Assembly: GCA_021795795.1 (NCBI GenBank)
Contig: JAJYPA010000073.1
Location: forward strand, 1-23,878
DNA length: 23,878 bases
Origin: Pseudomonadota bacterium
Lineage (GTDB): Bacteria; Pseudomonadota; Gammaproteobacteria; Halothiobacillales; Halothiobacillaceae
Direction of reading: 5' to 3'
A program made the position numbers and the translations under genes. Of this stretch, positions 21,568 to 23,878 are shown one piece after another. Below the pieces are notes generated by a model. The model ran no database searches. It was not told where the DNA came from and saw nothing but the letters and a program-made list of their open reading frames with translations. The stretch's first letter is position 1, and the number at the start of each line of letters is the position of its first letter.

Positions 21568-22519
21568 CGTTTCCTCCCTTTCCAGTTGCTTTCGCATAAG
21601 CATTACCTTTTTTATCCGCTTTACTTTCTGCCCGTTCTTCCCCTTTTTCATAAATCTGTGTCGGCAAAAGGATCCCTCCCTCGCCGCGTCTGAACCATTG
21701 TCCTGCAACTGGCTCGCCGTAATTTTGCTTGCTGATGCCGTATTTCACATACTTGAAGGCATCTTCTTTCTTAACAGAATTTCCGAAACCATCCATATAA
21801 TCGCTGCAATTCTTTTCGCTCATTTTGTTGATATAGCACACAAAACGCGCATTATCTACAAGCGCCGAAGCACCGCGACTGGCCGCCTGATTCTCCTTGA
21901 GATCATCGAGTTGCGACATTTTGTTAGCGTGATGTGCAATAAGAACAGCCGCGCCTGTTTCTTTTGCAATTTTTTCAAGCCGCGACACAACCCCCGCCAT
22001 CTCCCCATTTTTGTTTTCGTCTGCTGTGTGAATGCGCGACAACGTATCTATAATAATGAGACGTACTCCGTAGCTCATTTTTATGATTATATCTAAATGT
22101 TTATCATTTATAATATCAATCATTTCGCCGCGCATATCAACAATCGACGTGTTAATAATTGCCTTTTCCCGCGCTTCTTTATGCAGTAAAGTGCCCATGG
22201 AAATGATCCGGTTTTGCACAATTTCGGTGGGGTCTTCTAAGTTGATATAAAGCACTTCACCGCTTTTATCTACTTGAAAGCCAGCAAGATTTTCACCGCT
22301 CGCGATTGACAAAGCCGCTTGCAAGAGCCAGAAACTTTTACCAGACGCGCCGGGTGCAATTATCTCACCTACGGTCCCGACCAAAAGCCCCGGCAATATA
22401 AAATCAAGTTTATTTGGTTCGGCTTCAAAATCGATTTTAATGCGAAGGGCTTCACGCGCTGCCCGGGATTTTTCTTCAAGGTCAAGACCTGGAATGTAGT
22501 CTACATTTGACTTAGCCAT
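21548..22519 (-). CDS. repA: IncQ-type RepA replicative helicase
   Basis: This 323-residue RecA-like hexameric helicase has Walker A APGASGKS (55-62), Walker B VRLIIIDTLSRIH (about 150-162), and AHHANK plus ASRGASALVDNARF, all strongly like RSF1010 RepA. The C-terminal YGISKQNYG...QWFRRGEGGILLP segment also matches. It unwinds from the oriV to allow strand-displacement synthesis. The ATG at 22519 is preferred to a GTG at 22525. The start is four bases past the regulator stop. It has a C-terminal extension of about 35 charged, Gly/Lys-rich residues. Motif copy 8 lies 31 nt upstream, inside the regulator gene. Confidence 0.9.
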   Translation of the reverse strand: MAKSNVDYIPGLDLEEKSRAAREALRIKIDFEAEPNKLDFILPGLLVGTVGEIIAPGASGKSFWLLQAALSIASGENLAGFQVDKSGEVLYINLEDPTEIVQNRIISMGTLLHKEAREKAIINTSIVDMRGEMIDIINDKHLDIIIKMSYGVRLIIIDTLSRIHTADENKNGEMAGVVSRLEKIAKETGAAVLIAHHANKMSQLDDLKENQAASRGASALVDNARFVCYINKMSEKNCSDYMDGFGNSVKKEDAFKYVKYGISKQNYGEPVAGQWFRRGEGGILLPTQIYEKGEERAESKADKKGNAYAKATGKGGNDDEEIW

Positions 22520-22521
22520 GG

Positions 22522-23208
22522 TCACACCCCCAATCCCAGCAAATCGCCATTACTAACCTGAGATGCCAAATTATTTGCTTTGGCTTTTCTGGCTTGGCTT
22601 TTAGTGGGGCGTCCGGCTCTGGATTTTTGGTTCCTTGCATTTTTGAGCAGAATGCCAGTCAAATCATTCTCTTTGCTGTCAAAATAGACGGCATGATTCT
22701 GGAAAAAGGCGTTTTGTATATCATCAGAATCGAAAGCTGCTTGTGCGATTTGATAGAGATTATCGGCTTGTTGGTCGCTGTAACCTAACAAATCACTGAT
22801 TTTTGCAAAAGAGTAATGGTATTTAATCCTTAAAAGAATTAAAGCCGCTTGCAGCTCTGTTAGCTTTCTTAAATGCAAATTAAATTCTTCTTTATCTGCT
22901 TTTGCTTGCTCTGCTTTTTTTGTATATTCAGCGTCTTCTTTCGCATTCGCATAAGCACTTAGATAGTCACTGATATAATCTACATTTGCATCAATACCGC
23001 GATTCTCTAAAATATGCGATATTTCTTCACAAAGCACATTCCACGCTTCGTTTACTTCAACATACTCAAAGCCTTGTGCGCTTTCGTGGTCGGCTTGATA
23101 TTCAGCGTTTTCAGTGTGATGGCTCTCTTTTTCTAAGAATTTCTGACGCAAAAAAGAGCGAGCCTGTGATTTTTCTTCGGGTTCGTATATGGCTTGAGCT
23201 ACAGACAT
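22522..23208 (-). CDS. Regulator with sigma-region-4-like HTH and AT-hook-like tail
   Basis: This 228-residue protein has an acidic, mostly helical N-terminal half (about 1-110). A central LTELQAALILLRIKYHYSFA followed by KISDLLGYSDQQADNLYQIA (about 115-158) closely resembles region 4 of sigma factors or LuxR/sigma-like HTHs. The C-terminal RAGRPTKSQARKAKA resembles an AT-hook. No sigma region 2 is seen, so it is unlikely to be a full sigma factor. GAGGTG lies before the ATG; a palindrome (23231-23244) lies just upstream. It leads the replication unit. The element-wide motif lies in its own last codons, so it may control its own operon and others. Function inferred. Confidence 0.65.
   Translation of the reverse strand: MSVAQAIYEPEEKSQARSFLRQKFLEKESHHTENAEYQADHESAQGFEYVEVNEAWNVLCEEISHILENRGIDANVDYISDYLSAYANAKEDAEYTKKAEQAKADKEEFNLHLRKLTELQAALILLRIKYHYSFAKISDLLGYSDQQADNLYQIAQAAFDSDDIQNAFFQNHAVYFDSKENDLTGILLKNARNQKSRAGRPTKSQARKAKANNLASQVSNGDLLGLGV
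22551..22576 (-). promoter_or_regulatory. Element-wide bipartite motif, copy 8 (in coding sequence)
   Basis: TAATTTGGCA, five bases (TCTCA), GGTTAGTA, 31 nt before repA. Here it lies within the end of the regulator gene, encoding NNLASQVS, and the A-tract is shortened to CAAA. It would give repA/repC its own promoter inside the operon. Confidence 0.7.
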
Positions 23209-23633
23209 GACTAAGCACCTCGATTTTTTTCAAAACGAGTTTTGCTTAGCAGGCTTTTTTGGTACTTCTGGCGGAAAGCCGGGTAACATCGCGCTACCTA
23301 AAACCGCACTGTCATCTGTATTTCAACAAGCCGGCAGGAACTCGAAAATAAAATCGCCTGCCGACTCACTGTCCCCGATAACGCCTGACTCGCTTTTAAA
23401 TCAGGAAGTTATAAAACTATCCGGTCGAGGTCCGGGGTTGGCGCCTTCGTAAGTTTCCCGCTTGCCGAAGGCGGGGCTTCATGCTGCGAATTTGCCAGCA
23501 GGAGCTACCTGCTGGCTGGTGTCCGGGTGTAAAGCCCCCGGCGATCTATGTACGATTCTCTCGCACTTTGAAAACCATGTCAACACTTTTTTTCACGGCT
23601 TCGCACGCCGAAACAATGGCTTTTACATATTTT
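23209..23633. other. Gene-free right end of the element
   Basis: No supported gene lies between the regulator start and the right arm sites. It holds the palindrome at 23231-23244 and a strong stem-loop, CCAGCAGG, AGCTA, CCTGCTGG (23495-23515). A plus-strand frame (23207-23452) overlaps the regulator ATG and has no ribosome site. The stretch from 23654 to 23768 also shows nothing more. Confidence 0.55.
23231..23244. promoter_or_regulatory. Palindrome upstream of the regulator
   Basis: CAAAACGAGTTTTG is an inverted repeat with two central bases, 22 nt before the regulator start and next to an A/T-rich run. This position suits an autoregulatory operator covering the regulator promoter. Confidence 0.45.
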
Positions 23634-23653
23634 TCTGCTGCAAATCTGCTGCA
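23634..23653 (+). promoter_or_regulatory. Candidate integrase arm-type sites, right
   Basis: Two direct copies of TCTGCTGCA, 11 bp apart (23634-23642 and 23645-23653), identical in sequence and spacing to the pair at 153-172. They lie about 115 bp inside attR. The shared 20-base block at both ends supports a role in integrase binding. Confidence 0.55.
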
Positions 23654-23768
23654 CTCCCCCATACTCTCTATCACTCATTAGCAAACCATAATACATCATA
23701 ACGCCATGAAAGATTTATGTTTTATGGTAATGCGTGGTAAATGGAAGTAATGTAAAAGGGGATTCCAC

Positions 23769-23826
23769 CGGCCTTCTAAGCCGTAGGTCGGGGGTTCGAG
23801 TCCCTCCAGGCGTACCATATAAAACA
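23769..23826 (+). repeat. attR: attR direct repeat
   Basis: Identical over 58 bases to 58-115. Only the 3' part of the tRNA is present, without acceptor 5' strand or D arm, so this is the displaced end of the target gene, not a second tRNA. Chromosomal sequence follows to the end of the window. Confidence 0.92.
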
Positions 23827-23878
23827 TGGCGTTATAACATTTCCGTGTGGGCGATTTTCGCATTTTCGGTAACTGGTA

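Larger units (their letters stand above)
58..23826. mobile_element. Integrated mobilizable element (tRNA-Arg site)
   Basis: A perfect 58-bp direct repeat bounds the region. Inside it are a tyrosine integrase next to the left end, an IncQ-like replicon (repA, repC, iterons), an oriT-like hairpin, and a relaxosome protein, coupling protein and MobF relaxase in the R388 trwA-trwB-trwC order. Only a VirB1-like transglycosylase represents the mating channel; no VirB4, VirB6, VirB8-10 or VirB11 homologue is seen. This suggests an integrative mobilizable element, or an integrated plasmid that needs a helper type IV secretion system. The excised circle would be about 23.7 kb with one repeat copy. The boundaries are read directly; the mobility class is inferred. 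Confidence 0.9.

Noticed and set aside
6568..22576. Sigma-54 or standard sigma-70 promoter as the identity of the repeated motif
   Set aside because: TTTGGCA recalls the -24 element, but no GC lies at the -12 position in any copy, and no -10 hexamer lies 16-18 bases after TTGGCA.
23207..23452. Plus-strand 81-codon ORF at the right end
   Set aside because: Its ATG overlaps the regulator ATG on the other strand, it has no ribosome site, and no family is recognisable.
23769..23843. Second tRNA gene at the right end
   Set aside because: Only the 3' part is present; the acceptor 5' strand and D arm are missing.

Overview
The window holds a complete integrated mobile element of about 23.7 kb, seated in a tRNA-Arg(UCU) gene, with a few dozen bases of chromosome on either side. 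A perfect 58-bp direct repeat (58-115 and 23769-23826) made of the 3' part of the tRNA marks the two ends. The tRNA stays whole on the left, where a tyrosine integrase lies just inside. The host looks like a Gram-negative proteobacterium: the element carries an autotransporter, an outer-membrane-type lipoprotein and a type IV pilin. An acidophile such as Acidithiobacillus is only a guess, because IncQ-like repA/repC pairs are known from plasmids of that group.

The left third (206-5664) is a plus-strand and mixed accessory zone. It has the integrase, a convergent HTH-Sel1 protein, a type IV pilin with a possible sigma-54 promoter, a multi-span membrane protein, two very small proteins, a phased array of 11-bp repeats, and an AT-rich patch with an amber-interrupted small ORF and a GNAT acetyltransferase. 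Cassette-like repeats border that patch.

The right two thirds (5671-23208) form a backbone read entirely on the minus strand. From right to left it holds a helix-turn-helix regulator, an IncQ-type RepA helicase and RepC-like initiator with iterons, an autotransporter, small membrane and soluble proteins, an oriT-like region, a trwA-trwB-trwC-type relaxosome, coupling protein and MobF relaxase set, a glutamine/glutamate-rich protein, a VirB1-like transglycosylase, topoisomerase I, a secreted protein/lipoprotein operon, and an AlpA-like regulator. No VirB4, VirB6, VirB8-VirB10 or VirB11 gene is visible. The element therefore looks mobilizable rather than self-transmissible, borrowing a mating channel, with a plasmid-like replicon kept inside it.

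The most striking signal is a bipartite motif found eight times, always on the minus strand and 24-45 nt before a start codon: an A-tract, TAATTTGGCA (TAAATTTGGCA in one copy), exactly five variable bases, then a GGTWAGTG-like half. Nearly every backbone transcription unit begins with it, several copies directly after a terminator hairpin. It looks like an element-wide promoter/operator that matches neither the usual sigma-70 nor sigma-54 consensus. The regulator upstream of repA, which has a sigma-region-4-like HTH and a basic GRP-containing tail, is an attractive but unproven candidate to act on it. Several units start with 25-54 residue membrane micro-proteins that are easy to overlook.
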